A stretch of 50,420 nt of DNA, taken from contig KN884606.1 in NCBI GenBank assembly GCA_000934455.1, positions 1 through 50,420 of the forward strand. The letters run 5' to 3'. The translations under genes and the position numbers were made by a program. This stretch comes from Apostichopus parvimensis (lineage: Eukaryota > Echinodermata > Holothuroidea > Aspidochirotida > Stichopodidae). This document shows positions 48,701 through 50,420 of this stretch, piece after piece. Positions within the stretch are counted from its first letter, which is position 1. Each line of letters begins with the position of its first letter. The notes beneath the pieces are model-generated. The model did not search any database. It was not told the origin of the DNA and worked only from the letters and a program-made list of their open reading frames with translations.

Positions 48701-50420
48701 GACATTTACGCTAATTCTGTTAGGGGGAAATTATCGTAAATATCGAAATATCGCGATAACTTTTGAACTATTTATCGTGACGGTAAAAAGCAAATATCGT
48801 CCAGCACTACCTCCACACTATGAATAGCGTTGTATCGATCGGTTCACTCCCATTGTGTCGGTGGTGAATAGCGAGCGCGGGGAATTTGCGTTCCTTTATT
48901 TGGAGTGAGGGGAAAGTAGCGTTCCTTTATTTGGAGCGAGGTTAATTGCAGTTAAGCTGCGTTTTGCGCTGAATCGAGCTTATCTTTACCAAGTTACTTA
49001 TTGGCGGTACTGTATCATTAACACAGGCCTACCGTCCCTTCACTCACTCTACCAGGAGCGAACATTAAAATGTGTTAAAAATATATTGAATGATGATTTC
49101 CACCCAGCAACTGATTATTTCAAGTTCCTGCTTTCAGGCAAAAGAATGCGTACTTTTAAGGGTTCTAAAAGATTTACTGACAGTTTTTATCCTTCTGCTG
49201 TGAAGATATTCAATGCGCACCAAAACCGTTAAACAATTTTATACTTTGTAGACTTTATATTGGATATGAGGGCATTTATATATTTTTGTACGCTTTAATA
49301 TTTTGTAGGTGCATTTTATATTTTGTTCATATTGATATTTTATAGGAACGTTTTCATATCTATGTATATTATTATACGTCTTATATGTTGTTTACAATTT
49401 TTAATGTTTTGAGTTCTTGTTATCAACCAAGTTCCATTGTATTTTTATATGATTGCCTGAATAAATATCTATCTATATATCTATCTAAACCTTTCATGGT
49501 TGCTATCCCTTTATAGCCATTTCTTTGACTGGGTGCCAGTCAGTGGCAACAGTACCTGGTATACCAACTAACCAGGTATCCATTACATTAAAGGTACTGT
49601 GGTAAGATTTAATTACGTGGTGGTGGGTTGCAGACACAGATTTCACAACCGTTGGAATCCTTCTGGAAGCCGTGTTCACAGAACTGAGTACACATCACTG
49701 CTGGGCATGTGTTACAGACACAGATATCACAACCGTTGGAATCAGTCTGGAAGCCGTGTTCACAGAACAAGGCACACATCACTGGTGGACAAGCTTCACA
49801 TTCACAGATGTCACAGCCATTAGCATCCTTCTTGAATCCATTCTCACAGAACATGGTGCACATCATAGGTGCACAGGTTGCTGAAAAATTGAAACAAGGT
49901 CAGTCTTACATTTATTACTGTCTTTTTCAACATGTACAAAATGTATAGAATTTATTCTGCATATTCTTACTAAATATCCAAAAGAAACCTAGCTGCAAAG
50001 TTATTGACAAACTTGAAAATAGCAAAGAAATGTTTGGCTTTAATAAGATTTGAATCTGCGATCTCAGGGTTACAATCCTTGAGCTCTGCCAAAACAGCTA
50101 TCCAACCCTTTGTTGGTGGCTGTCCCTTAAAAGCCATTTCTTTACCATCCCTGGGCTTTGAAAAATCAGCTCTCCAACCCTTTTTTGGTGGCTGTCCCTT
50201 TATAGCCATGTCTTTGCCGGGGCGCCAGTCAGTGGCAACAGTACCTGGAATACCAACTAACCAGGTATCGATCATTTCAAAGGTAATGTGGTAAGATTTA
50301 CTTACGTGGTGGTGGGTTGCAGACACAGATGTCACAACCGTTGGAATCCTTCTGGAAGCCATGTTCACAGAACTGAGCACACATCACTGGTGGACATGTG
50401 TTACAGACACAGATATCACA
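3595..50420 (-). CDS. Giant modular WAP/antistasin protein, 3' part of gene (51 exons, 5' end outside window)
   Basis: Seen: 51 minus-strand open segments, each bounded by AG acceptor and GT donor, encode about 2,860 residues in total. They comprise 23 WAP domains (eight cysteines, core [10 protein letters not shown]-like) and at least 56 antistasin-like domains (C-x4-C-x3-C-x10-C-x2-C-x-C). Complete internal exons are phase 1-1, apart from the frameshifted x46, and no internal terminal exon or alternative C-terminus appears, which supports a single gene. The last exon adds a hydrophobic tail. Known: WAP and antistasin modules are often serine-protease inhibitors, the former also antimicrobial. 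Inferred: a secreted or surface-tethered multi-headed inhibitor. Start codon and signal peptide are not in the window. The region could instead be two adjacent genes, or some exons could be alternative; transcript data would settle this. Confidence 0.85.
4042..4426. mobile_element. Non-autonomous hAT element (MITE), copy 1
   Basis: 385 bp with inverted ends: CAGTGGCAGAGC at the left and CTCCGCCACTG at the right. An 8-bp target-site duplication, accctccc, flanks it at 4034-4041 and 4427-4434. Eight-base duplications and CAGTGG-type ends are hAT hallmarks. No transposase frame is present. It is closely related to the copy at 5634-6015. Confidence 0.92.
4454..4634. repeat. 21-bp minisatellite
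   Basis: About eight imperfect copies of a unit like agaagtatggccacacccca. They start just right of the hAT element and end 36 bp from the x2 donor. Confidence 0.85.
4671..4841 (-). CDS. x2: WAP domain exon plus linker to the C-terminal tail
   Basis: A 171-bp phase 1-1 exon. It opens with KSGTCPAV, keeps all eight WAP cysteines and ends its core with [10 protein letters not shown]. After the domain comes an acidic, Pro/Thr-rich linker ([13 protein letters not shown]) absent from other exons, a likely spacer between the inhibitor string and the tail. Donor GTAAGT. The 5' intron (4842-6596) holds a second hAT miniature element and part of a dispersed repeat. Confidence 0.9.
5634..6015. mobile_element. 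Non-autonomous hAT element (MITE), copy 2
   Basis: 382 bp in the same orientation as copy 1, with ends CAGTGGCGGAGC and GCTCCGCTACTG. The 8-bp duplication ccgtcata is present at 5626-5633 and 6016-6023. Both copies are intronic in the same gene, on either side of x2. Confidence 0.93.
6102..6290. repeat. Dispersed repeat, copy 1
   Basis: Shares gcaaataccacc, ggggagattgaa, atgctagccata, gaatcctaat and cagtacttgggg in order with 22437-22690, in the same orientation. Family unknown; no ends identified. Confidence 0.75.
6597..6740 (-). CDS. x3: WAP domain exon
   Basis: A 144-bp phase 1-1 exon encoding KQGSCPAV through [10 protein letters not shown], eight cysteines present. Acceptor taccgcag, donor GTAAGC. 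The 5' intron (6741-7378) carries a tandem array of roughly 92-bp units. Confidence 0.9.
6942..7275. repeat. Tandem array of about 92-bp units, orientation A
   Basis: Three to four imperfect units with the phrases gctaataccact, catgcttcaaagcactcgta, ctgacagtatgaaca and cctaaccttt. The array at 24655-25115 is the same family read on the other strand. Confidence 0.8.
7379..7522 (-). CDS. x4: WAP domain exon
   Basis: A 144-bp phase 1-1 exon encoding KEGSCPAL through [10 protein letters not shown]; the usual Ser after the double cysteine is Gly here. Eight cysteines. Donor GTTAGT. The 5' intron (7523-8601) has loosely repeated AT-rich sequence and a 21-bp minisatellite near its exon x5 end, and nothing gene-like. 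Confidence 0.9.
8466..8575. repeat. 21-bp minisatellite
   Basis: About five copies of a unit like agttgctgaccaacatacca, ending some 25 bp from the x5 donor. Confidence 0.85.
8602..8739 (-). CDS. x5: WAP domain exon
   Basis: A 138-bp phase 1-1 exon, with a loop shorter than its neighbours between the first two cysteines ([11 protein letters not shown]). Core [10 protein letters not shown]. The acceptor, gaacctaag-side sequence ccgtaag, has a poor pyrimidine tract, so the right boundary is slightly less sure. The 5' intron (8740-9436) contains a 25-base C run at 9341-9365 and no gene. Confidence 0.85.
9437..9589 (-). CDS. x6: WAP domain exon
   Basis: A 153-bp phase 1-1 exon encoding [16 protein letters not shown] and [10 protein letters not shown], with a slightly longer tail linker (IDAAIPTP). 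Acceptor tttcacag, donor GTAAGT. In the 5' intron (9590-10321), about 10181-10300 is T/G-rich low-complexity sequence; nothing else is recognisable. Confidence 0.9.
10181..10300. repeat. T/G-rich low-complexity repeat
   Basis: Three or more imperfect copies of runs of T followed by ggtggggtg, immediately downstream of x7 on the gene strand. Confidence 0.7.
10322..10477 (-). CDS. x7: WAP domain exon
   Basis: A 156-bp phase 1-1 exon of the long-loop WAP subtype ([14 protein letters not shown]), ending [10 protein letters not shown]. The loop resembles those of x12 and x28 (LPEG motif), suggesting shared ancestry. The 5' intron (10478-10954) has a G-rich stretch at about 10664-10720. Confidence 0.9.
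10664..10720. repeat. G-rich tract
   Basis: Plus-strand G runs (ggggtggggtgggtgggg and similar), fitting a G-quadruplex-type pattern on the template strand of the gene. Confidence 0.7.
10955..11050 (-). CDS. x8: single antistasin-like exon (P1 Ser)
   Basis: A 96-bp phase 1-1 exon with six cysteines: [10 protein letters not shown], then [13 protein letters not shown]. By analogy with characterised antistasin-type inhibitors, the P1 residue directly follows the second cysteine and is Ser. It has PFRF in place of the usual PYGF/EHGF. The 5' intron (11051-11366) shows nothing recognisable. Confidence 0.88.
11367..11459 (-). CDS. x9: single antistasin-like exon (P1 Asn)
   Basis: A 93-bp phase 1-1 exon encoding [20 protein letters not shown] then CRICTC. 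Acceptor aatttcag, donor GTAAGT. The 5' intron (11460-12073) has a C run at about 12006-12021, otherwise plain. Confidence 0.9.
12074..12169 (-). CDS. x10: single antistasin-like exon (P1 Leu)
   Basis: A 96-bp phase 1-1 exon encoding [20 protein letters not shown] then CKTCFC. It is the only repeat with Leu at the predicted P1 position. Short pyrimidine tract before the acceptor (ctatatag). The 5' intron (12170-12688) shows nothing recognisable. Confidence 0.88.
12689..12781 (-). CDS. x11: single antistasin-like exon (P1 Met)
   Basis: A 93-bp phase 1-1 exon encoding [20 protein letters not shown] then CNTCVC. Donor GTAAGG. The 5' intron (12782-13103) contains three copies of a 26-bp tandem repeat. 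Confidence 0.9.
12949..13024. repeat. 26-bp tandem repeat, three copies
   Basis: Three essentially perfect copies of a unit beginning catcaactaacgatggctg; the third lacks its last two bases. Confidence 0.95.
13104..13259 (-). CDS. x12: WAP domain exon
   Basis: A 156-bp phase 1-1 exon of the long-loop type ([14 protein letters not shown]) ending [10 protein letters not shown]. It is strikingly similar to x28 in loop and length, so the two are probable paralogous exons. The 5' intron (13260-14309) contains the assembly gap and a retroelement tail. Confidence 0.92.
13589..13679. other. Assembly gap (91 N)
   Basis: A run of 91 N inside the intron before x12. A 17-base phrase (tatgatttaatctattt) occurs at about 13522 and again right at the left edge, and the sequence to the right resembles 13425-13475. 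The gap therefore lies in a local repeat. Confidence 0.98.
13785..13857 (+). mobile_element. LINE/SINE 3' tail fragment
   Basis: Tail with tgtaaagcgctttgagcag, gattatgcgctacataaat and a (tta)n end. It is the same tail type as the SINE at 16335-16650. What lies upstream is cut by the assembly gap. Confidence 0.7.
14310..14459 (-). CDS. x13: WAP domain exon
   Basis: A 150-bp phase 1-1 exon encoding [19 protein letters not shown] and [10 protein letters not shown]. Acceptor tctacacag, donor GTATGT. The 5' intron (14460-15258) begins with about 100 bp of AT-rich sequence (14495-14610) and is otherwise featureless. Confidence 0.92.
15259..15354 (-). CDS. x14: single antistasin-like exon (P1 Met)
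   Basis: A 96-bp phase 1-1 exon encoding [13 protein letters not shown], then an unusual PKIGEDG turn and CALCAC. Spacing of the six cysteines is normal. The acceptor (atgtag) has a weak pyrimidine tract. The 5' intron (15355-15828) carries a CA/TA microsatellite. Confidence 0.87.
15570..15725. repeat. CA/TA-rich microsatellite region
   Basis: Interrupted acac, atac and atatat runs in the intron before x14. Confidence 0.85.
15829..15987 (-). CDS. x15: WAP domain exon
   Basis: At 159 bp this is one of the longest single-WAP exons; the extra length lies in the loop between the first two cysteines ([15 protein letters not shown]). Core [10 protein letters not shown], with Arg where His is usual. 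Phase 1-1. The 5' intron (15988-16666) holds a full-length tRNA-derived SINE ending close to the x16 donor. Confidence 0.92.
16335..16650 (+). mobile_element. tRNA-derived SINE
   Basis: The plus strand shows a pol III A box (tggctaaggcg, 16348-16358) and B box (ggttcgattcc, 16384-16394) in a tRNA-like head, a unique body, then a tail with gtaaagcgctttgaaacc and gcgctatataaa ending in (att)n. This is a complete SINE layout. Its 3' tail resembles those at 13790-13857 and 26325-26403. Confidence 0.85.
16667..16813 (-). CDS. x16: WAP domain exon
   Basis: A 147-bp phase 1-1 exon encoding [20 protein letters not shown] and [10 protein letters not shown]. Its donor (GTGAGA) lies about 16 bp from the (ATT)n tail of a SINE on the plus strand. 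The 5' intron (16814-17436) shows nothing recognisable. Confidence 0.92.
17437..17583 (-). CDS. x17: WAP domain exon
   Basis: A 147-bp phase 1-1 exon encoding [20 protein letters not shown] and [10 protein letters not shown]. Acceptor tttgacag, donor GTATAA (weak at +5). The 5' intron (17584-18755) contains a regular G-run tract at about 18219-18257 and otherwise nothing recognisable. Confidence 0.92.
18219..18257. repeat. Regular G5T tract
   Basis: Consecutive GGGGG runs separated by single T on the plus strand (six or so). It is the strongest G-quadruplex candidate in the window. Confidence 0.9.
18756..19001 (-). CDS. x18: fused exon, WAP followed by antistasin (P1 Phe)
   Basis: A 246-bp phase 1-1 exon encoding a WAP domain ([29 protein letters not shown]), a linker (MPAEDVPVE) and an antistasin domain ([26 protein letters not shown]) without an intron between them. 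Organisation, length and linker closely match x31, so the pair look like copies of one two-domain exon. The exon is visibly GC-rich. The 5' intron (19002-19877) shows nothing recognisable. Confidence 0.92.
19878..19973 (-). CDS. x19: single antistasin-like exon (P1 Arg)
   Basis: A 96-bp phase 1-1 exon encoding [20 protein letters not shown] then CEICQC. Arg after the second cysteine predicts trypsin-like specificity. The 5' intron (19974-21244) carries an 11-bp minisatellite and a G-rich triplicated repeat. Confidence 0.92.
20204..20390. repeat. 11-bp minisatellite
   Basis: About 16 imperfect copies of ccactttgtac, drifting to ctactttgtac and cttactttgta variants. Confidence 0.92.
20413..20590. 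repeat. G-rich repeat of about 53-70 bp, three copies
   Basis: Units start near 20413, 20483 and 20536 with tagtttttttgggg and end with atgttatttggtgatac-like sequence. Confidence 0.85.
21245..21340 (-). CDS. x20: single antistasin-like exon (P1 Asn)
   Basis: A 96-bp phase 1-1 exon encoding [20 protein letters not shown] then CDMCIC. Donor GTAGGT. The 5' intron (21341-22051) contains a LINE-like 3' end at about 21725-21888. Confidence 0.9.
21725..21888 (+). mobile_element. LINE-like 3' end
   Basis: Contains a duplicated stretch (tgtattttgtatcattcattg-like, twice) and ends ctgggattcaataaagttga followed by (ctta)n. The last part looks like a non-LTR retrotransposon 3' end with a tetranucleotide tail. 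No coding part remains. Confidence 0.55.
22052..22309 (-). CDS. x21: exon with three antistasin-like repeats (P1 Arg, Ala, Ala)
   Basis: A 258-bp phase 1-1 exon. Repeat 1 is [20 protein letters not shown]; repeats 2 and 3 are of the [20 protein letters not shown] and [14 protein letters not shown] types. It opens with the same VCSQQRCRM start as x25, so the two are related copies. The 5' intron (22310-22733) holds a dispersed repeat shared with the intron before x2. Confidence 0.93.
22437..22705. repeat. Dispersed repeat, copy 2
   Basis: Same repeat as 6102-6290. It has roughly 70 extra bases in the middle (about 22543-22625), between tcctctg and gatcaattaatt. Confidence 0.75.
22734..22910 (-). 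CDS. x22: exon with two antistasin-like repeats (P1 Met, Ala)
   Basis: A 177-bp phase 1-1 exon. Repeat 1 is [20 protein letters not shown], repeat 2 [20 protein letters not shown]; it ends CNPP before donor GTGAGT, like the array exons further 5'. The 5' intron (22911-23289) shows nothing recognisable. Confidence 0.93.
23290..23466 (-). CDS. x23: exon with two antistasin-like repeats (P1 Arg, Ala)
   Basis: A 177-bp phase 1-1 exon. Repeat 1 is [20 protein letters not shown], with Gly before the third cysteine, as in the third repeat of x41. Repeat 2 is [20 protein letters not shown]. The 5' intron (23467-23874) shows nothing recognisable. Confidence 0.93.
23875..23961 (-). CDS. x24: single antistasin-like exon (P1 Ser)
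   Basis: An 87-bp phase 1-1 exon, the shortest complete exon in the window: [20 protein letters not shown] then CDICVC. Donor GTTGGT. The first cysteine codon lies two bases from the acceptor. The 5' intron (23962-24299) shows nothing recognisable. Confidence 0.9.
24300..24479 (-). CDS. x25: exon with two antistasin-like repeats (P1 Arg, Ala)
   Basis: A 180-bp phase 1-1 exon. Repeat 1 is [20 protein letters not shown], repeat 2 [20 protein letters not shown]. Nearly the same as x21 without its third repeat, which implies exon duplication followed by repeat gain or loss. The 5' intron (24480-25555) holds a 92-bp tandem array. Confidence 0.93.
24655..25115. repeat. Tandem array of about 92-bp units, orientation B
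   Basis: Units show gtacagagtggtattagcat, aaaggttaggaactgttca, tactgtcagtatgagtgctt and gaagtatggttt. These are reverse complements of the phrases at 6942-7275. Confidence 0.8.
25556..25711 (-). CDS. x26: WAP domain exon
   Basis: A 156-bp phase 1-1 exon encoding [18 protein letters not shown] and [10 protein letters not shown], with a more basic loop than the other WAP modules. The 5' intron (25712-26825) begins only about 30 bp away with a LINE fragment that is itself interrupted by a hAT element. Confidence 0.92.
25740..26403 (+). mobile_element. LINE 3' fragment (interrupted by hAT element)
   Basis: Left part encodes [20 protein letters not shown] on the plus strand, a motif typical of the C-terminal end of CR1/L2/Rex-like reverse-transcriptase ORFs. 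After removing the hAT insertion, the sequence continues to a 3' tail (aaagcgcctagagcag, gcgctacatt) ending in (att)n at about 26380-26403. Heavily 5'-truncated and no longer coding. Its left end is about 30 bp from the x26 acceptor. Confidence 0.75.
25837..26213. mobile_element. Non-autonomous hAT element, second family, nested in a LINE fragment
   Basis: 377 bp with inverted ends CAGGGGTGGGCAACC and GGTTGCCCACCCCTG. The 8-bp duplication atctaaaa is present at 25829-25836 and 26214-26221. It interrupts a LINE 3' fragment, so it inserted later. No transposase is visible. Confidence 0.93.
26826..26921 (-). CDS. x27: single antistasin-like exon (P1 Arg)
   Basis: A 96-bp phase 1-1 exon encoding [20 protein letters not shown] then CEICQC. 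The 5' intron (26922-27401) has a C-rich patch around 27135-27170 and is otherwise plain. Confidence 0.92.
27402..27557 (-). CDS. x28: WAP domain exon
   Basis: A 156-bp phase 1-1 exon encoding [18 protein letters not shown] and [10 protein letters not shown]. Long-loop subtype, closest to x12. Donor GTGAGT, acceptor ttttccag. The 5' intron (27558-28099) shows nothing recognisable. Confidence 0.93.
28100..28234 (-). CDS. x29: WAP domain exon
   Basis: A 135-bp phase 1-1 exon, short-loop type ([14 protein letters not shown]), core [10 protein letters not shown]. Similar short loop to x38. The 5' intron is only 267 bp (28235-28501). Confidence 0.93.
28502..28648 (-). CDS. x30: degenerate WAP domain exon lacking the seventh cysteine
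   Basis: A 147-bp phase 1-1 exon encoding [29 protein letters not shown], then SANGRFVC where other modules have SNGCGHVC. The seventh cysteine is Arg, so one of the four disulfides cannot form as usual. Splice sites and frame are intact, so it is probably still expressed. The 5' intron (28649-29203) shows nothing certain. Confidence 0.88.
29204..29449 (-). CDS. x31: fused exon, WAP followed by antistasin (P1 Met)
   Basis: A 246-bp phase 1-1 exon encoding [20 protein letters not shown] and [10 protein letters not shown], linker KPAEDVPVP, then [20 protein letters not shown] and CEMCEC. Same length and linker as x18. The 5' intron (29450-29949) is mostly a 28-bp minisatellite. Confidence 0.93.
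29575..29860. repeat. 28-bp minisatellite
   Basis: About ten imperfect copies containing gagccaactggagggatgct followed by a C run. Confidence 0.92.
29950..30045 (-). CDS. x32: single antistasin-like exon (P1 Met)
   Basis: A 96-bp phase 1-1 exon encoding [20 protein letters not shown] then CEICDC. The 5' intron (30046-31048) holds a 37-bp minisatellite of about 520 bp. Confidence 0.9.
30243..30765. repeat. 37-bp minisatellite
   Basis: About 14 copies of a unit beginning ccccacatctatgtgtccct with ggtggtcat in its second half. Being 37 bp, the unit rotates the reading frame, so long open frames appear in all three plus-strand frames without being a gene. Confidence 0.93.
31049..31147 (-). CDS. 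x33: single antistasin-like exon with an 11-residue central loop (P1 Met)
   Basis: A 99-bp phase 1-1 exon encoding [18 protein letters not shown] then TTGCPICAC. The loop between the third and fourth cysteines is one residue longer than in the other repeats. The 5' intron (31148-31629) is dominated by a TTGAA-type microsatellite. Confidence 0.9.
31292..31440. repeat. TTGAA-type microsatellite, block 1
   Basis: Irregular ttgaattgaattgagttgaa sequence ending in (attc)n at about 31424-31442. Confidence 0.9.
31538..31606. repeat. TTGAA-type microsatellite, block 2
   Basis: Same motif as block 1, resuming about 100 bp later and ending with aactgaactgaactg. It stops about 24 bp from the x34 donor. 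Confidence 0.9.
31630..31719 (-). CDS. x34: single antistasin-like exon (P1 Ala)
   Basis: A 90-bp phase 1-1 exon encoding [20 protein letters not shown] then CDTCVC. Its donor (GTAAGA) lies about 24 bp from a TTGAA-type repeat. The 5' intron (31720-32244) shows nothing recognisable. Confidence 0.9.
32245..32400 (-). CDS. x35: WAP domain exon
   Basis: A 156-bp phase 1-1 exon encoding [18 protein letters not shown] and [10 protein letters not shown], long-loop type. Donor GTAAGG, acceptor attccgcag. The 5' intron (32401-33227) shows nothing recognisable beyond AT-rich sequence. Confidence 0.92.
33228..33317 (-). CDS. x36: single antistasin-like exon (P1 Arg)
   Basis: A 90-bp phase 1-1 exon encoding [20 protein letters not shown] then CEICQC. 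The near-invariant Gly before the fourth cysteine is Asp here. The 5' intron (33318-34088) contains a 24-bp perfect palindrome. Confidence 0.9.
33750..33773. repeat. 24-bp perfect palindrome
   Basis: Centred on ggcc: gcctttatatgg is followed directly by its reverse complement. It lies inside a wider imperfect palindromic region (about 33710-33800, gatctgg and ccagat phrases). Confidence 0.95.
34089..34235 (-). CDS. x37: WAP domain exon
   Basis: A 147-bp phase 1-1 exon encoding [18 protein letters not shown] and [10 protein letters not shown]. The 5' intron (34236-35127) contains a minus-strand SINE with a tRNA-like head. Confidence 0.92.
34420..34742 (-). mobile_element. SINE with type-II tRNA-like head (Leu/Ser-like)
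   Basis: Read on the minus strand: A-box-like tggccgagctag (34721-34732), an extended variable-arm region, and B box ggttcgatacc (34656-34666). A body of about 200 bp follows down to an AT-rich end near 34420. The spacing of A and B boxes fits a long-variable-arm tRNA. It sits in the intron before x37, in the gene's own orientation. Confidence 0.7.
35128..35271 (-). CDS. x38: WAP domain exon
   Basis: A 144-bp phase 1-1 exon, short-loop type ([18 protein letters not shown]), core [10 protein letters not shown]. The 5' intron (35272-35852) shows nothing certain; sequence near 35714 resembles a hAT end but has no matching partner. Confidence 0.92.
35853..36095 (-). CDS. x39: fused exon in reverse order, antistasin (P1 Met) followed by WAP
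   Basis: A 243-bp phase 1-1 exon encoding [26 protein letters not shown], linker [10 protein letters not shown], then [16 protein letters not shown] and [10 protein letters not shown]. The order is opposite to x18 and x31. The acceptor region reads ggggagtag, so two AG sites three bases apart (NAGNAG) could be used; the alternative right end is 36098. The stretch before it is G-rich, unusual for an acceptor. The 5' intron (36096-36718) shows nothing recognisable. Confidence 0.88.
36719..36868 (-). CDS. x40: WAP domain exon
   Basis: A 150-bp phase 1-1 exon encoding [20 protein letters not shown] and [10 protein letters not shown]. Donor GTAGGA, acceptor ttcctgcag. The 5' intron (36869-37427) shows only short A-rich and AT-rich tracts. 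Confidence 0.93.
37428..37691 (-). CDS. x41: exon with three antistasin-like repeats (P1 Arg, Ala, Arg)
   Basis: A 264-bp phase 1-1 exon. Repeats: [40 protein letters not shown] and [20 protein letters not shown]. It is the only exon with two Arg P1 repeats. Repeat 3 resembles the first repeat of x23. The 5' intron (37692-38854) contains a broken antistasin exon fragment at 38191-38235. Confidence 0.94.
38191..38235 (-). pseudogene. Relic of an antistasin exon (3' part only)
   Basis: On the minus strand it reads DNNGCDIC-like sequence and then the array-type CCACCAC end. There is an extra base before that end, the donor is displaced (ATGTAAAT), and no 5' part or acceptor is present. It is a truncated copy of a CNPPP-ending antistasin exon. 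Confidence 0.75.
38855..38995 (-). CDS. x42: WAP domain exon (5'-most WAP seen)
   Basis: A 141-bp phase 1-1 exon encoding [19 protein letters not shown] and [10 protein letters not shown]. From here toward the 5' edge only antistasin exons follow. The 5' intron (38996-39437) begins with a short tandem repeat (agtgatcgggaatcac twice, about 39019-39052). Confidence 0.93.
39438..39608 (-). CDS. x43: exon with two antistasin-like repeats (P1 Thr, Ala)
   Basis: A 171-bp phase 1-1 exon. Repeat 1 is [20 protein letters not shown], repeat 2 [20 protein letters not shown]. It opens with TCAPVMC, close to the TCAPMMC opening of the array exons x44-x50, so it looks like an older relative of the array. 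The 5' intron (39609-40430) holds a deleted exon relic, a tRNA-like sequence and the 71-bp minisatellite. Confidence 0.94.
39913..39942 (-). pseudogene. Relic of an array exon (deleted core)
   Basis: The plus strand has gtggtggtgggttgcagaca, the 3' edge of an array exon, then jumps after about 10 bases to intron sequence normally found on the other side of such an exon (attactgtctttttcag, gcatattctta). The exon body is deleted; its former donor is also altered. Confidence 0.75.
40101..40345 (-). repeat. tRNA-like sequence plus 71-bp minisatellite, intron before x43
   Basis: The minus strand of about 40101-40162 resembles a tRNA from D-arm (gatagctgatttggcagagc) to T-arm (gattcaaatc), closest to tRNA-Tyr with a GTA loop. 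It has no matching acceptor stem, so it is a tRNA-derived relic. Adjacent units of 71-72 bp repeat the D-arm part (gctatcc at 40151, 40222, 40294). Confidence 0.7.
40431..40778 (-). CDS. x44: array exon with four antistasin-like repeats (P1 Thr, Ala, Ala, Ser)
   Basis: A 348-bp phase 1-1 exon. It opens [20 protein letters not shown], followed by [28 protein letters not shown] and [14 protein letters not shown] repeats, and ends CNPPP before GTAAGT. Repeats are about 29 codons long and nearly identical at the base level. Its 5' intron is only 196 bp (40779-40974) and lacks the minisatellite found in its siblings. Confidence 0.94.
40975..41238 (-). CDS. x45: array exon with three antistasin-like repeats (P1 Thr, Ala, Ala)
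   Basis: A 264-bp phase 1-1 exon. Same opening repeat as x44, then [14 protein letters not shown] and [20 protein letters not shown]. The 5' intron (41239-43647) carries the first copy of a 2-kb mobile-element composite. Confidence 0.94.
41402..41459 (-). repeat. tRNA-like sequence, truncated by element insertion (intron before x45)
   Basis: Same tRNA-like sequence; it is interrupted right after gctatcc by the first mobile composite. The minisatellite resumes at 43519. Confidence 0.7.
41462..43043. mobile_element. DNA transposon-like element with 28-bp perfect inverted ends, copy 1
   Basis: Both ends carry the same 28-bp inverted sequence starting CAGTACCGCCAATAAGTAAC, and TA flanks both sides (a possible TA target duplication). 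Length 1,582 bp. It contains a 28-bp palindrome at 41545-41572. No transposase could be recognised, so it is non-autonomous. Superfamily unassigned; TA flanks would fit Tc1/mariner-like behaviour. Confidence 0.8.
43044..43518 (+). mobile_element. LINE 3' fragment, copy 1, directly abutting the inverted-end element
   Basis: The plus strand encodes a C-terminal reverse-transcriptase-ORF-like tail ([20 protein letters not shown]) ending at taa near 43263. An AT-rich 3' UTR follows, then a (tatc)n-type tail at about 43495-43518. Strongly 5'-truncated. Confidence 0.7.
43648..43988 (-). pseudogene. x46: array exon with four antistasin-like repeats, frameshifted by a 7-bp deletion
   Basis: At 341 bp this is the only internal exon not divisible by 3. 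It matches x48 (348 bp) almost base for base, but seven bases are missing near 43669 in the last repeat, so the frame shifts just after the DSNGC of the fourth repeat and its last two cysteines are lost. Acceptor and donor (GTAAGT) are intact. Read through the donor, the shifted frame continues into the intron to a stop near 43534. If spliced normally it would shift everything downstream; because its neighbours are phase 1-1, skipping it would restore the frame. An assembly or base-calling error is possible. The 5' intron (43989-44909) holds the tRNA-like sequence and a long 71-bp minisatellite. Confidence 0.8.
44153..44823 (-). repeat. tRNA-like sequence plus long 71-bp minisatellite (intron before x46)
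   Basis: One tRNA-like copy followed by eight to nine units. Some units have cgccaaaatagctatccaac in place of gccaaatcagctatccaac. Nearly the same array recurs at 46193-46846. Confidence 0.85.
44910..45257 (-). CDS. x47: array exon with four antistasin-like repeats (P1 Thr, Ala, Ala, Ala)
   Basis: A 348-bp phase 1-1 exon. Repeats 2 and 3 are virtually the same at the DNA level (both [20 protein letters not shown] followed by CDIC), pointing to a very recent internal duplication. The last repeat is [14 protein letters not shown]. The 5' intron (45258-45682) has the tRNA-like sequence and about two minisatellite units. Confidence 0.94.
45422..45599 (-). repeat. tRNA-like sequence plus two minisatellite units (intron before x47)
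   Basis: The short version of the intronic repeat: tRNA-like part with ctcagggttacaatcc, then two units. Confidence 0.8.
45683..46030 (-). CDS. x48: array exon with four antistasin-like repeats (P1 Thr, Ala, Ala, Thr)
   Basis: A 348-bp phase 1-1 exon, the intact counterpart of x46. Repeats: [42 protein letters not shown] and [14 protein letters not shown]. The CPAVMCTQ repeat is shared only with x46 and x50. The 5' intron (46031-46932) carries the longest minisatellite together with that before x46. Confidence 0.94.
46193..46846 (-). repeat. tRNA-like sequence plus long 71-bp minisatellite (intron before x48)
   Basis: Close copy of 44153-44823 with a slightly different unit count near the end. 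Part of a larger duplicated block that includes x46/x48. Confidence 0.85.
46933..47196 (-). CDS. x49: array exon with three antistasin-like repeats (P1 Thr, Ala, Ala)
   Basis: A 264-bp phase 1-1 exon. In repeat 2 the usual DSNGC is DSKGC (Asn to Lys), unique in the array. The 5' intron (47197-49616) carries the second copy of the 2-kb mobile-element composite. Confidence 0.94.
47360..47418 (-). repeat. tRNA-like sequence, truncated by element insertion (intron before x49)
   Basis: Interrupted at the same base as the copy at 41402-41459, by the second mobile composite. Minisatellite sequence resumes at 49488. Confidence 0.7.
47420..49012. mobile_element. DNA transposon-like element with 28-bp perfect inverted ends, copy 2
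   Basis: Matches copy 1 base for base wherever I compared, except for 11 extra bases (gtcagacggtc) at about 47626-47636. Same ends, TA flanks and palindrome (47503-47530). Confidence 0.8.
49013..49487 (+). mobile_element. LINE 3' fragment, copy 2
   Basis: Same truncated reverse-transcriptase tail, UTR and (tatc)n end as 43044-43518, at a constant offset of 5,969. Confidence 0.7.
49617..49880 (-). CDS. x50: array exon with three antistasin-like repeats (P1 Thr, Ala, Thr)
   Basis: A 264-bp phase 1-1 exon. Its last repeat is [20 protein letters not shown] then CEICVC (Glu in place of Asp). The donor is GTAATT where siblings have GTAAGT, a weaker site. The 5' intron (49881-50305) contains the tRNA-like sequence and two minisatellite units. 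Confidence 0.93.
50046..50219 (-). repeat. tRNA-like sequence plus two minisatellite units (intron before x50)
   Basis: Same arrangement as 45422-45599. Confidence 0.8.
50306..50420 (-). CDS. x51: array exon, cut by the window edge (at least one antistasin-like repeat)
   Basis: Its donor GTAAGT is at the left end and the exon continues past the window. Visible: the last six residues of one repeat (CDICVC), then a complete [20 protein letters not shown] repeat ending CNPPP. The array therefore continues 5' of the window. Confidence 0.9.
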